Shown: piece by piece, positions 16,175 to 25,370 of the stretch
How the letters are laid out: each line of letters begins with the position of its first letter
How positions within the stretch are numbered: the first letter of the stretch is position 1
NCBI GenBank assembly: GCA_016219225.1
Contig: JACRBX010000217.1
Coordinates: 1-36,902 of the forward strand
Direction: 5' to 3'
Source: Deltaproteobacteria bacterium
GTDB taxonomy: Bacteria > Desulfobacterota > RBG-13-43-22
Length of the DNA stretch: 36,902 nt
The notes under the pieces: model-generated
Database searches by the model: none
Told to the model about the DNA's origin: nothing
What the model saw: the letters and a program-made list of their open reading frames with translations, nothing else
Program-made: the position numbers and the translations under genes

Positions 16175-16417
16175 ATGCCTATTTACGAATTCTGCTGTGA
16201 TCATTGCCATAAAACTTTCGAACTGCTGGCCGTTCAGAATGATGACCTCATAGCCCCGGTTTGTCCTTCCTGCCAGTCACCGGAAATCAGCCGGGTCCTT
16301 TCAAGAATTAATGTTGGGAGTTCTTCCAGGGATGGGCAATCATTTCCACAGGTCAGTGAGCGCAGTTGTGCTTCAGGAAGTTGTACCACCATAGATATCC
16401 CAGGCCCCAGCAAGTAG
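16175..16417 (+). CDS. FmdB/CxxC-type zinc ribbon protein
   Basis: The 80-residue protein opens with MPIYEFCCDHCHKTFEL and has a second cysteine pair in VCPSCQSPEISRVLSR. These four cysteines form the zinc ribbon of the FmdB family (regulatory protein FmdB-like, TIGR02605). The C-terminal tail is low-complexity with SERSCASGSC. The ATG at 16175 begins at the family's canonical MPxYE. An in-frame ATG at 16118 would lie inside the promoter region. Family members are probably nucleic-acid or metal-binding regulators, but their roles are poorly known. Confidence 0.88.
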   Translation: MPIYEFCCDHCHKTFELLAVQNDDLIAPVCPSCQSPEISRVLSRINVGSSSRDGQSFPQVSERSCASGSCTTIDIPGPSK

Positions 16418-16454
16418 CCCAACCCCTGACCTCCTCCACCCGGATGCAGCGTTT

Positions 16455-16530
16455 AGCGGTCAGCGATCAGCCAACTAGCTTTTTTGCAAGGATTTTGATG
16501 AAAGGTTAAAGCTGATGGCTGATTGCTCCA
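16455..16530. repeat. GGTCAGC/AAAGCTGA word-repeat tract, copy 1
   Basis: AGCGGTCAGCGATCAGCCAA at 16455-16474 and ATGAAAGGTTAAAGCTGATG further on resemble, in the same order, the tract at 17998-18074. The two copies flank the DUF2065 and queA genes. The remaining gap to 16658 holds a weak TTGACA at 16623 with no good -10 partner. Confidence 0.6.
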
Positions 16531-16658
16531 TCAGGAAAATTACAGTTTCCGGATAGACTCTAATTAACTTAAAAACGTAAAAGGACTCCGAGGGGTTAAC
16601 TGGTCATGGTCAAATGCTTGGCTTGACAAGAAGCCAGAAGTGTATTAAAGGCTAACCC

Positions 16659-16862
16659 ATGGAAGATTTTATAACCGTACTGGGACTGATTCTGGTTTTG
16701 GAAGGGTTGCCCTATTTTGCTTTCCCGGTGACCTTTAAAACCTGGATTGCGCACATGCTGGAATTACCGGAATCCCGATTGCGGGTATACGGATTGATTT
16801 CCATGGTGATCGGCCTTTTTTTAATCTATCTGGCCCGCCGATCCGGATGGCTGACAGGCTGA
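16659..16862 (+). CDS. DUF2065 family small membrane protein
   Basis: The 67-residue inner-membrane protein has two hydrophobic segments, about residues 5-24 (FITVLGLILVLEGLPYFAF) and 44-60 (YGLISMVIGLFLIYLAR), joined by a loop with the family's conserved PESRLRVYG. This matches DUF2065 (YjeT-like), whose function is unknown. In many bacteria the gene sits near tRNA modification or purine genes; here it directly precedes queA. The ATG at 16659 has no strong Shine-Dalgarno sequence. Confidence 0.87.
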   Translation: MEDFITVLGLILVLEGLPYFAFPVTFKTWIAHMLELPESRLRVYGLISMVIGLFLIYLARRSGWLTG

Positions 16863-16931
16863 TCAATCCGGGAACCGCCCGAAGGGTGGGGGATGAAACG
16901 TGCATCTTGAAACTTGAAACTGTATTTTTAT

Positions 16932-17993
16932 ATGGAATTGACCTTATCACAATTTGATTTTTCTTTGCCCGCAACATTAATTGCCCAGAACCCCTGTGCA
17001 CAGAGGGACCATTCGCGGCTTTTGGTTTTGGATCGGAAGACGGACAATCGGGAACACCATATTTTTAATCAAATCATTGATTATTTGAATCCCGGTGATG
17101 TGCTGGTGATCAATAATACCCGGGTGATCCCGGCACGGTTGGAGGGAAAAAAGAAGAGCGGAGGCCGGGTGGAATGCCTGATCCTGAATTACCCGGCCGG
17201 TGCGGTCTTCGATTCCTATACGACCTCCTGTCTCATTAAGGCCAGGAGAAAAATTCGTCCCGGCGAACGGCTGGATTTCGGTCCCGGCCTGGAAGGGGAA
17301 ATACTGCCTCCTGCGCCCAATGGAACGGCTTTGATCCGTTTTATTTTTAAAGGGCCCTTTGATGGGATATTGAAGAAATTCGGCTCGGTGCCCCTTCCTC
17401 CCTATATAAAAAGAGATGGCCGGGAGACCGGTCTTCCGGAACGGGATCTGGAACGCTATCAGACCGTTTATGCCCATCACCCCGGTGCGATAGCCGCACC
17501 GACCGCCGGGCTTCATTTTTCTCCGGAGTTTATGGGGGCCCTTCAGGAAAAAGGGGTTTTTTTTGCCCCTATTACCCTGCATGTCGGCTATGGAACCTTC
17601 GCTCCCATAATAACGGAAAGGATTGCCGAGCATAAGATCCACTCCGAGACCTTTCAGGTTACGGCCCAGGCGGCTGAAAGGATTCAGGAACAAAAAAACC
17701 GCGGGAAGCGGATTATAGCCGTGGGAACCACCTGTGTCCGGGTTTTGGAATACCAGGCCATGAAATATGGGACAATAAAACCCGGCGAAGGAGAATGCGA
17801 TCTTTTTATTACCCCGGGCTTTGACTTTCAAGTGATAGATGGATTGATCACCAACTTCCATTTACCAAGGACCACGTTGCTTTTACTCGTTTCCGCCTTT
17901 GCCGGCCGGGAAAAGATTCTCCGGGCCTATCAAGAGGCCATCGAGCAGGGATACCGGTTTTACAGCTATGGCGATGCCATGCTGATTATCTAA
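16932..17993 (+). CDS. queA: S-adenosylmethionine:tRNA ribosyltransferase-isomerase
   Basis: QueA transfers and rearranges the ribosyl group of SAM onto 7-aminomethyl-7-deazaguanine in tRNA, giving epoxyqueuosine. The 353-residue product begins MELTLSQFDFSLPATLIAQ and carries the family blocks DVLVINNTRVIPARLEG, FGSVPLPPYIKR, IAAPTAGLHFSPE, ITLHVGYGTFAPI, HKIHSETFQV and FHLPRTTLLLLVSAFAGRE. The ATG at 16932 is chosen over an in-frame TTG at 16914, since it matches the normal N-terminus. Tgt follows after a repeat tract, the usual queuosine order. Length is normal. Confidence 0.97.
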   Translation: MELTLSQFDFSLPATLIAQNPCAQRDHSRLLVLDRKTDNREHHIFNQIIDYLNPGDVLVINNTRVIPARLEGKKKSGGRVECLILNYPAGAVFDSYTTSCLIKARRKIRPGERLDFGPGLEGEILPPAPNGTALIRFIFKGPFDGILKKFGSVPLPPYIKRDGRETGLPERDLERYQTVYAHHPGAIAAPTAGLHFSPEFMGALQEKGVFFAPITLHVGYGTFAPIITERIAEHKIHSETFQVTAQAAERIQEQKNRGKRIIAVGTTCVRVLEYQAMKYGTIKPGEGECDLFITPGFDFQVIDGLITNFHLPRTTLLLLVSAFAGREKILRAYQEAIEQGYRFYSYGDAMLII

Positions 17994-17997
17994 GCGA

Positions 17998-19183
<1,186 letters not shown>

Positions 19184-19188
19184 TATTG

Positions 19189-19554
19189 ATGAATCTGTTT
19201 ACAGGTGTTGCCGAAGCCATGGGGCTTCCGGGGACGGGGGGATCCGGTGGTTCAGGAGCAGGGGGATTTGCCGGGATGATCCCTCTGGTGTTGATGTTTG
19301 TGATTTTTTATTTCTTGCTGATCCGACCTCAGCAGAAAAAGGCCAAACAACATAAAGCCTTGTTGTCCAATCTGAAACGAGGGGATTCGGTGATCACCAG
19401 CGGGGGAATCTACGGCCGTATCGCCGAGATCAACGATAACGTTATTGTTCTGGAGGTGGCGGATAAGGTGCGCATCAAAGTGGCCAGAAGTTTTGTGTCG
19501 GGCCTGGCCGGGACCGCTCAGGAAGCCCCTCCCCAGCCACCGAAACCGGCGTAA
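19189..19554 (+). CDS. yajC: Preprotein translocase subunit YajC
   Basis: YajC is an accessory inner-membrane subunit of the SecDF-YajC complex. The 121-residue protein has a short glycine-rich N-terminus, one membrane segment (IPLVLMFVIFYFLLI, about residues 30-45), then the signature RPQQKKAKQHKALLSNLKRGD and a small beta domain with VITSGGIYGRI. It ends in a proline-rich tail. ATG 19189 follows AAGGAG by eight bases and is preferred over TTG 19186. The secD and secF genes that normally follow are absent; a repeat tract and dprA come next. Confidence 0.95.
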   Translation: MNLFTGVAEAMGLPGTGGSGGSGAGGFAGMIPLVLMFVIFYFLLIRPQQKKAKQHKALLSNLKRGDSVITSGGIYGRIAEINDNVIVLEVADKVRIKVARSFVSGLAGTAQEAPPQPPKPA

Positions 19555-19555
19555 T

Positions 19556-19662
19556 CTGGTCTATTTGGTCATTTGGTCTCTCTGGTCTTTTTGGTCATTT
19601 AGTTATTTTGTTTTATTAGACTAAATAGACGAAACAGACCAGACAAACTAGACAGACGAGAA
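19556..19662. repeat. Long imperfect inverted repeat of TGGTC/GACCA words between yajC and dprA
   Basis: The left arm (about 19556-19605) is made of TTTGGTC and TCTGGTCT words. The right arm (about 19618-19660) is made of AGACNAAACAGACCAGACAA-like words. The junction ACTAAAT near 19620 mirrors ATTTAGT near 19600. Together they could form a hairpin of about 100 nucleotides filling the intergenic gap. No gene is present. Confidence 0.7.
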
Positions 19663-19663
19663 A

Positions 19664-20773
19664 ATGGATCGCAGCTCTCTCTATTACTGGCTGGCCTTAA
19701 ACCGGATCAGCGGGGTAGGACAGGTCAGCTTCGCCCGTCTTCTGGAAAGATATGGTTCTCCGGAAAAGGTTTTTCAGGCCGAGATGGAGGATTTAGAATC
19801 CGTCGAAGGGATGAGGAAGAATACCGCCCTGGCCATCGTTAAATTTAAAAGGGCGGAAAAGATCGACCGGGAGCTGGATGAACTGGAAAAACAAAGAGTG
19901 GGGGTGCTGACCATCCATGATCCCTTGTATCCCTTTCTATTAGCCAAGATCCATGATCCTCCCCCTTTTTTATATTATAAAGGCACCCCTTCCCTTCAGG
20001 ATGGCCGCTCTCTGGGTGTGGTGGGTTCCCGGCATGGGTCTGATTATGGGGTCAGAATGACCGAAAGGCTGGCCTGGAGTCTGGCTAAAAATGGATTGAC
20101 TATTGTCAGCGGTATGGCTCGAGGGATCGATACTGCGGCCCATCACGGGACTTTGATGGCCGGAGGCCGGACCGTGGCTATACTCGGTTCCGGACTGGAT
20201 GTCATTTATCCACCGGAAAATGAAAAAATATATCACCAAATTACTGAGCAGGGTCTGGTTTGCTCCGAATATCCCCTGGGGACACTTCCGGAGCGTCAAA
20301 ATTTTCCGGTTCGCAACCGGATTATCAGTGGTATGGCCCTGGGAGTGGTGATCGTCGAGGCCACCCAGCGGAGTGGTTCCCTGATTACGGCCCGGCTATC
20401 CCTGGACCAGGGCCGGGAGGTCTTTGCCGTTCCCGGAAGCATTGAATCTTTTAAAAGTTCCGGGACCCATCGGTTGATCAAACAAGGGGCCAAGCTGGTA
20501 GAAAATGCCCAGGATATATTAGAAGAACTGCGTTTGGAGGACCGGTCTGAACCGGTCGGGGAGGAATTGAGGGCCGTCGGGCCGGCTGTTGCACCCTCCC
20601 TTTCTCCGGAGGAAAAAACGATCTGGGATATCCTTTCCGGCGAAGCCCTTCACGTGGATCAGATAACCCGGCAGTCTGGGATAGGGATATCACGGACCTT
20701 ATCATTATTGCTGGGGATGGAACTGAAGGGACTGATCAGGCAATTACCAGGGAAATATTTTGTGCGGCGGTGA
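19664..20773 (+). CDS. dprA: DNA-processing protein DprA/Smf
   Basis: DprA binds incoming single-stranded DNA and loads RecA in transformation and recombination. The 369-residue protein has an N-terminal SAM/HhH-like region (LNRISGVGQVSFARLLERYG), the Rossmann-fold core from about residue 100 with GVVGSRHGSDYG, IVSGMARGIDTAAHHG, VAILGSGLDVIYPPEN, and FPVRNRIISGMALGVVIVEA. A C-terminal winged helix (about 305-369, VDQITRQSGIGISRTLSLL) completes it. It starts at ATG 19664, directly after the inverted repeat, without an obvious Shine-Dalgarno sequence. dprA-topA order is widely conserved. Confidence 0.96.
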   Translation: MDRSSLYYWLALNRISGVGQVSFARLLERYGSPEKVFQAEMEDLESVEGMRKNTALAIVKFKRAEKIDRELDELEKQRVGVLTIHDPLYPFLLAKIHDPPPFLYYKGTPSLQDGRSLGVVGSRHGSDYGVRMTERLAWSLAKNGLTIVSGMARGIDTAAHHGTLMAGGRTVAILGSGLDVIYPPENEKIYHQITEQGLVCSEYPLGTLPERQNFPVRNRIISGMALGVVIVEATQRSGSLITARLSLDQGREVFAVPGSIESFKSSGTHRLIKQGAKLVENAQDILEELRLEDRSEPVGEELRAVGPAVAPSLSPEEKTIWDILSGEALHVDQITRQSGIGISRTLSLLLGMELKGLIRQLPGKYFVRR

Positions 20774-20782
20774 ATTGGTTTT

Positions 20783-20911
20783 GGACGCAGATGAACTCGG
20801 ATCGGCAGAGGGCCGATCGTGCAGATTACCGAGATTCTAAATATAAAGGACTAACTGAAAAGAAAATTTTTAAAAATTGTTATCTGCGCGTATCGGCGAA
20901 AATCTGCGTCC
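20783..20911. repeat. Inverted repeat GGACGCAGAT...ATCTGCGTCC between dprA and topA
   Basis: GGACGCAGAT at 20783-20792 is the exact complement of ATCTGCGTCC at 20902-20911. Inside, GGATCGGCAGAGGGCCGATC near 20800-20820 forms its own GATCGGC/GCCGATC stem, and ATCTGCGCGTATCGGCGAAA repeats the same words. Related wording (GGCACGGATTTCACAGAT) occurs at 11006-11023. Confidence 0.65.
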
Positions 20912-20944
20912 GAATTAAAATCTAAGGAAGATGGAATAAGCATT

Positions 20945-23377
20945 ATGGAAAAAGCGTTGCTGATTGTGGAGTCTCCTACCAAGGTTCGAACCATCAAAAA
21001 ATATCTTGGCCCAGGATTTGAGGTCAAGGCGTCTCTCGGCCACATCAAAGATCTGCCGCAGAATAATCTTGGGGTGGATATCGAAAATAAGTTCAAACCG
21101 GAGTTTCAGGTTATTTCCGGAAAAAGCAAGATCCTGAAAGAATTAAAACAGGCGGCTCAAAAGATACGCCATATCTACCTGGCCCCGGACCCCGACCGGG
21201 AAGGAGAGGCCATAGCCTGGCATCTAGCCGAAGAATTAGCCGGTAAGGACAAGGAGTTCCACCGGGTTTTGTTCCATGAATTGTCTCCCAGGGCGATTCA
21301 GGAAGCCTTAAGCCACCCGGAGCATTTGAACGAACAGCGATTCCAATCTCAATTAGCCCGGAGGATTTTGGATCGTCTGGTGGGCTACCAGATTTCCCCT
21401 CTCCTCTGGGACAAAGTCAAGAGGGGTTTAAGCGCCGGACGGGTCCAGTCTGTGGCCGTGCGGGTCATCTGTGACCGGGAACGGGAAATTCAGGCCTTTG
21501 TTTCCAAAGAATACTGGTCGATCACCGCCGCACTCCGGGCCGACCTCCCTCCGGATTTTGAAGCCCGGCTGATCAAAGGGCAAGGGAAGGTCATCAAGAT
21601 CATCCATGAAGAACAGGCCCGGACGATCGTTGATCGCCTGTCCCAAGAGCAGTTTCAGGTGGTTAAGATCGACAAGAAGGAGCGTAAACGCAATCCCCTG
21701 CCGCCTTTTACCACCAGCCAGATGCAGCAGGAGGCCTTTAGAAAATTACGCTTTCCGGCCAAAAAGACCATGTTTCTGGCCCAGAAACTCTATGAAGGGG
21801 TCGAGGTCGGTGACGAAGGACTGGTTGGTTTGATAACCTATATGCGTACCGACTCCACCCGGGTTTCTCAGGAAGCCTTAACGGCTGTCCGGAATTTTAT
21901 TCAGGGCCAATACGGTCCGGAGTTCGTACCCGGTAAGCCCCATTTCTATACCAATAAAAAGTCGGCCCAGGATGCTCATGAAGCCATTCGTCCCACTTCT
22001 ATGAATTTATCGCCGGACACCCTGGCCCCTCATCTGGAAAAGGACTTGTTGGGCCTTTATCGCCTGATCTGGAATAGATTCGTGGCCAGCCAGATGAAGG
22101 CCGCCATTTTCGATCAAACCTCGGTGGATATTCAGGCCGATGAATATTTGCTGCGGGCCACAGGTTCGATCCTGCGGTTCCCCGGTTTTACCACGGTTTA
22201 TGAGGTAAGCAAAGATGTTGAAGCTACCGAGGACGAAGAAGAGAAAAAAGGCCAACTGCCGGATCTTAAACTGGAACAGATTCTGACCTTGCTTCAGCTT
22301 ACCCCCAAGCAGCATTTTACCCAACCGCCCCCCCGTTACACGGAAGCCACTCTGGTCAAAGAATTGGAGGAAAAAGGGATTGGTCGCCCCAGCACCTACG
22401 CCGCTATCATTTCCACCATCCAGGACAAGGAATATGTCAGGAAGGAAAAATATTTTTTCCATCCCACGGAACTGGGTTTTTTGGTCAACGATCTCCTGGT
22501 AAAAAATTTCCCCGAAATCCTCGATGTCCAGTTTACGGCCCTGATGGAAAATAACCTGGATCAGATCGAAGAAGGGAAGATGGAATGGACTAAGGTCCTC
22601 CAGGATTTTTATCAGCCCTTTGCCCAGACCCTGGCCCGGGCCCGTACGGAAATGAAACAGGTGCGGGGAAAGGGAGTGAAGACCGATATCGCCTGCCCGA
22701 GCTGCGGCAAACCCATGACTATCCGAATCGGGAAAAACGGGCCTTTTCTGGCCTGTTCCGGATATCCGGAGTGTAAACAAACCCAGAATTTTATCCGGGA
22801 TGAGAAAGGAACTATTCAGCCTGTTGCGGCCGAAGCCCCTCAAGTTTCGGATTCGGAAAAACAATGTCCCCAATGTGGAAAGCCCATGATCGTCCGTCAG
22901 GGACGGTTTGGGACCTTTTGGGCCTGTTCCGGATATCCGGAGTGTAAACAAACCCAACCCTTTTCATCCGCAGGAAAGGCCCCTGATTCCTCTCCAAAGG
23001 TTACCAGCGACCAGACCTGTCCCAAGTGCGGGGGTCCCATGGTGGTGAAAAATAACCGCTTCGGAGGGACCTTTCTGGCCTGTGAAAAATATCCGAAATG
23101 TAAAGGGGCCTTGCCGGTGACTACCGAGTTCCCCTGTTCTAATCCGGGTTGTACCGGCATGCTGGTTTCCCGGGTGGCCCGGAAAAAGGGACTCAAATTT
23201 TTTGGCTGCAGCCGCTTTCCGGAATGTAAATTCATGATCTGGGGAAAACCGGTCAAAGAAGCCTGCCCGAAGTGCGGGGCCCCCTTTTTAGTGGAAAAAA
23301 CCACCAAAAAAGAAGGAACGGTCTGGGCTTGTGCCAAAAAAGAATGCGGGTATCAGCAGAAAAAGGGAGATGAATAA
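20945..23377 (+). CDS. topA: DNA topoisomerase I (type IA) with five C-terminal zinc ribbons
   Basis: TopA relaxes negative supercoils. The 810-residue protein has an N-terminal TOPRIM domain (ALLIVESPTKVRTIKKYLG, APDPDREGEAIAWHLAEEL), the central type IA core with SAGRVQSVAVRVICDRERE, and catalytic Tyr299 in GLITYMRTDSTRVS. It continues with EATLVKELEEKGIGRPSTYA. From about residue 580 come five cysteine ribbons beginning CPSCGKPM, CPQCGKPM, CPKCGGPM, CSNPGCTGM and CPKCGAPF. Ribbons one and two share a 36-base identical DNA stretch, indicating recent duplication or conversion. It follows dprA, as in many bacteria. The U-rich sequence after the stop (near 23391) is not preceded by a clear stem. 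Confidence 0.98.
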   Translation: MEKALLIVESPTKVRTIKKYLGPGFEVKASLGHIKDLPQNNLGVDIENKFKPEFQVISGKSKILKELKQAAQKIRHIYLAPDPDREGEAIAWHLAEELAGKDKEFHRVLFHELSPRAIQEALSHPEHLNEQRFQSQLARRILDRLVGYQISPLLWDKVKRGLSAGRVQSVAVRVICDREREIQAFVSKEYWSITAALRADLPPDFEARLIKGQGKVIKIIHEEQARTIVDRLSQEQFQVVKIDKKERKRNPLPPFTTSQMQQEAFRKLRFPAKKTMFLAQKLYEGVEVGDEGLVGLITYMRTDSTRVSQEALTAVRNFIQGQYGPEFVPGKPHFYTNKKSAQDAHEAIRPTSMNLSPDTLAPHLEKDLLGLYRLIWNRFVASQMKAAIFDQTSVDIQADEYLLRATGSILRFPGFTTVYEVSKDVEATEDEEEKKGQLPDLKLEQILTLLQLTPKQHFTQPPPRYTEATLVKELEEKGIGRPSTYAAIISTIQDKEYVRKEKYFFHPTELGFLVNDLLVKNFPEILDVQFTALMENNLDQIEEGKMEWTKVLQDFYQPFAQTLARARTEMKQVRGKGVKTDIACPSCGKPMTIRIGKNGPFLACSGYPECKQTQNFIRDEKGTIQPVAAEAPQVSDSEKQCPQCGKPMIVRQGRFGTFWACSGYPECKQTQPFSSAGKAPDSSPKVTSDQTCPKCGGPMVVKNNRFGGTFLACEKYPKCKGALPVTTEFPCSNPGCTGMLVSRVARKKGLKFFGCSRFPECKFMIWGKPVKEACPKCGAPFLVEKTTKKEGTVWACAKKECGYQQKKGDE
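22750..22956 (+). repeat. 36-base direct repeat within topA zinc ribbons
   Basis: The sequence starting GGCCTGTTCCGGATATCCGG is identical at 22750-22785 and 22921-22956. It encodes ACSGYPECKQTQ in the first two zinc ribbons. Confidence 0.85.
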
Positions 23378-23396
23378 AGGGGGAAAGAAGTTTTTT

Positions 23397-24746
23397 TTAG
23401 ATTCGCCAGGGCAAAAAGGCCTTCATGGTCCGGCCGATCTGCTGCAGCCAGGTTTGGGAGTAAATATAATTGACCATGAGACCGCAGGATTCAGTCAGTC
23501 CCCGGGGAAAACGATTGGCGGCGAAGTTTACATTTTTTAAGCTAATCGTAGCCCCATTTCCCAAATGGAAATTGGCTACCGGATTAAGGGGCTTTCCGCG
23601 CCGGTCTTTTTCCTGGGACAGATAAAAATAGGCTGTCTCCGTCAAGGGTTTTCTTAGGTTTTGAAGGTAATCCGGATCATCAATCCACCCGACATCAGAA
23701 AGGATTTCCAAAAGGGCAGGGCATAGATCGGCCTTTTTGCCTGATTTTGCCTGATGGCTTTCCAGGAGGGTTTGCCGGATTTTTTCCGGAAAAAATTCCG
23801 CTAAACGATCCTGGTTCATCTGGAAGGAAACTTTTTCCCCCTTAAGAATCGGTTTTAAATACCTTTCCCAGAATCCGGGGATAGGGCTCAGAGTGGAAAA
23901 GGTTTTTATACCGGGATGGCTTTTCTCCAGGGTTTCCACAACCTGGAAAATCAGGACTTTTCCCAAACCTAAGCCGGCCAGGCCGTTTTGGGTATTGTTG
24001 ATGGAATAGAATATGGCCGTATCCGGGGTCTTTTTGCGCATTCCGGGGGCTTCCTGCTTTTCGATGATCTCATGGATGGAGGTGGCTATGCCCCGGGTCA
24101 GGGCCACCTCGATGAAGGTAATGGGTTCGTCGGGCATCAGGCGATGGTAGAGTCCGAAGCAGCGTCGGTCTCTACCAAGACGACTGCCCATTTCCTCCAG
24201 ACTGGCCATGGGATGGACCAGGTCATGCTCTTTCAGATAACGGATTTGGCGATAGGGGGAATCCAGGATGATTTCATTTAAGAACAGGAAGCCGCCCTGA
24301 AACCAGAGATTGAACAATTGAGCAATATCCTGATCCAGGGGCTCCAGATTGAAAGAGTTTTGACGCTGGGCGGAAAGGACATCGGCCCGCAGATCCAGGA
24401 GAAAATTCAATCCTCCGGAAATGTTCAGGAAGTTTCTGAAGATCTGGATTCTGGGAGAACCGATTTTCCGGCGCAGGGTGCTCAGGCTCTGGCCCCACAG
24501 AACCGGATCTTTCCCTTCATCGGCTAAAAGAAGGCGCAACTCCCTTTCAATATCTTTCTTGCCGACTTCAAATTGGCGGATGACTGCCTCAAAAAACCAA
24601 GGCCGCTCTTCGGGGAGGATTTCCTGATATCGATCCCGGAATTTTATCAAAAGATCGGTTACAATTTCTTTTTGGCCTTGGATGTCTTTTAGTAAATCAA
24701 GAAGCTCATCTATTTTTTTTGCGGAGGCTTTACTTATTTCCATCAT
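23397..24746 (-). CDS. Malonyl-CoA decarboxylase family protein
   Basis: The 449-residue product matches malonyl-CoA decarboxylase (MlyCD type), which converts malonyl-CoA to acetyl-CoA and CO2. An N-terminal helical domain (about 1-170) is followed by a GNAT-like catalytic domain. Motifs are HPMASLEEMGSRLGRDRRCF, LMPDEPITFIEVALTRGIA, FYSINNTQNGLAGLGLGK, TFSTLSPIPGF with the catalytic serine, and NPVANFHLGNGA with the catalytic histidine. Two ATGs (24746 and 24743) are equivalent starts. It lies against the direction of topA and trmFO, next to a toxin-antitoxin-like pair. In anaerobes it could serve dicarboxylate or odd-chain acid breakdown; that is inference. Confidence 0.93.
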   Translation of the reverse strand: MMEISKASAKKIDELLDLLKDIQGQKEIVTDLLIKFRDRYQEILPEERPWFFEAVIRQFEVGKKDIERELRLLLADEGKDPVLWGQSLSTLRRKIGSPRIQIFRNFLNISGGLNFLLDLRADVLSAQRQNSFNLEPLDQDIAQLFNLWFQGGFLFLNEIILDSPYRQIRYLKEHDLVHPMASLEEMGSRLGRDRRCFGLYHRLMPDEPITFIEVALTRGIATSIHEIIEKQEAPGMRKKTPDTAIFYSINNTQNGLAGLGLGKVLIFQVVETLEKSHPGIKTFSTLSPIPGFWERYLKPILKGEKVSFQMNQDRLAEFFPEKIRQTLLESHQAKSGKKADLCPALLEILSDVGWIDDPDYLQNLRKPLTETAYFYLSQEKDRRGKPLNPVANFHLGNGATISLKNVNFAANRFPRGLTESCGLMVNYIYSQTWLQQIGRTMKAFLPWRI

Positions 24747-24766
24747 AAAATCCCGTTCTGTCTTGA

Positions 24767-25027
24767 CTAAACCGCCTGACTAAGTTCAGGACTCAAGGTG
24801 GTTACTTCCACTAAATGATGTTTTTGACGCGCTTCATTAACAATAGTTTCCAATTGCTCTGCCACCTTGTCTTCGATCCAATCCGCTCCACATTGGGAAC
24901 ACACTTCAGCCGGGACATCCCTTACCACAACAACTCCAAACCCCAATTCCACGGAAAAAATAGTCCTTCCTTTTTTCCTGGTTCCCCCGCACAAGGGACA
25001 TTGAAAAGGTTCTTTATTGATTACCAC
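24767..25027 (-). CDS. YgiT-type zinc finger protein, putative antitoxin
   Basis: The 86-residue product has CPLCGG near residue 10 and CSQCGADW near residue 45, the paired CxxC zinc site of YgiT/MqsA-type antitoxins, with the typical VPAEVCSQCGADWIED segment. The C-terminal DNA-binding HTH of full-length MqsA is missing; the tail ends at about residue 86. The GTG at 25027 directly follows AAGGAGG with suitable spacing and overlaps the upstream DUF4258 gene by 14 bases. Longer in-frame starts would run far into that gene. Zinc fingers of this short form are often encoded with DUF4258 toxins. Confidence 0.83.
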   Translation of the reverse strand: MVINKEPFQCPLCGGTRKKGRTIFSVELGFGVVVVRDVPAEVCSQCGADWIEDKVAEQLETIVNEARQKHHLVEVTTLSPELSQAV

Positions 25028-25337
25028 GATTCCTCCTTGTTTTAAAATTGGTCTCGAAATGTTCCAGATCAGGCGTATAGGCAGTAATGATGAAGCAAAT
25101 GTTATTGTATTCATCAAGGGCAATAACGACGTGCAAGGGCTTCTCATTAACCCAACCTAAAAATAGAGCACCCGGGTAAGGCTTTTGTTCTGAATAGTCT
25201 TCAATAATCTCTCCCGAGAGCAACACCCGTTTGACCATGTCTCTGGAAATCTCTCGTTCTAACATTCTCTCAAGGGCATGTTTCTGCCACTCGATTGATC
25301 CATTCTGAATGGCCCTTGCCACCTCATCTTTTATCAT
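25014..25337 (-). CDS. DUF4258 protein, putative toxin
   Basis: The 107-residue protein fits DUF4258, related in context to MqsR/RelE-like RNase toxins. An early EWQKHALERMLEREISRDMV helix is followed by ILSGEIIEDYSE-like and LHVVIALDEYNNICFIITAY segments that are typical of the family. The ATG at 25337 follows AAGGAAAA. Its 3' end overlaps the zinc-finger gene, so the pair is cotranscribed, with the toxin gene first as in mqsRA. Activity as a toxin is inference. Confidence 0.83.
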   Translation of the reverse strand: MIKDEVARAIQNGSIEWQKHALERMLEREISRDMVKRVLLSGEIIEDYSEQKPYPGALFLGWVNEKPLHVVIALDEYNNICFIITAYTPDLEHFETNFKTRRNRGNQ

Positions 25338-25370
25338 AAATTTTCCTTAACAATCGGAACCAAAACACCG

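Noticed and set aside
16623-16650. TTGACA as a promoter for the DUF2065 gene
   Set aside because: No -10 hexamer with acceptable match lies at 16-18 bases; the best options are TTAAAG or a badly spaced TATTAA.
16977-17861. 294-codon minus-strand open frame opposite queA
   Set aside because: It is antisense to a fully conserved queA and has a composition typical of an antisense shadow with no recognisable domain.
22007-22957. 316-codon minus-strand open frame opposite topA
   Set aside because: It lies antisense to the conserved topoisomerase core and zinc ribbons and shows no family motif.
23378-23400. T-run after topA as an intrinsic terminator
   Set aside because: No GC-rich stem precedes the T-run.
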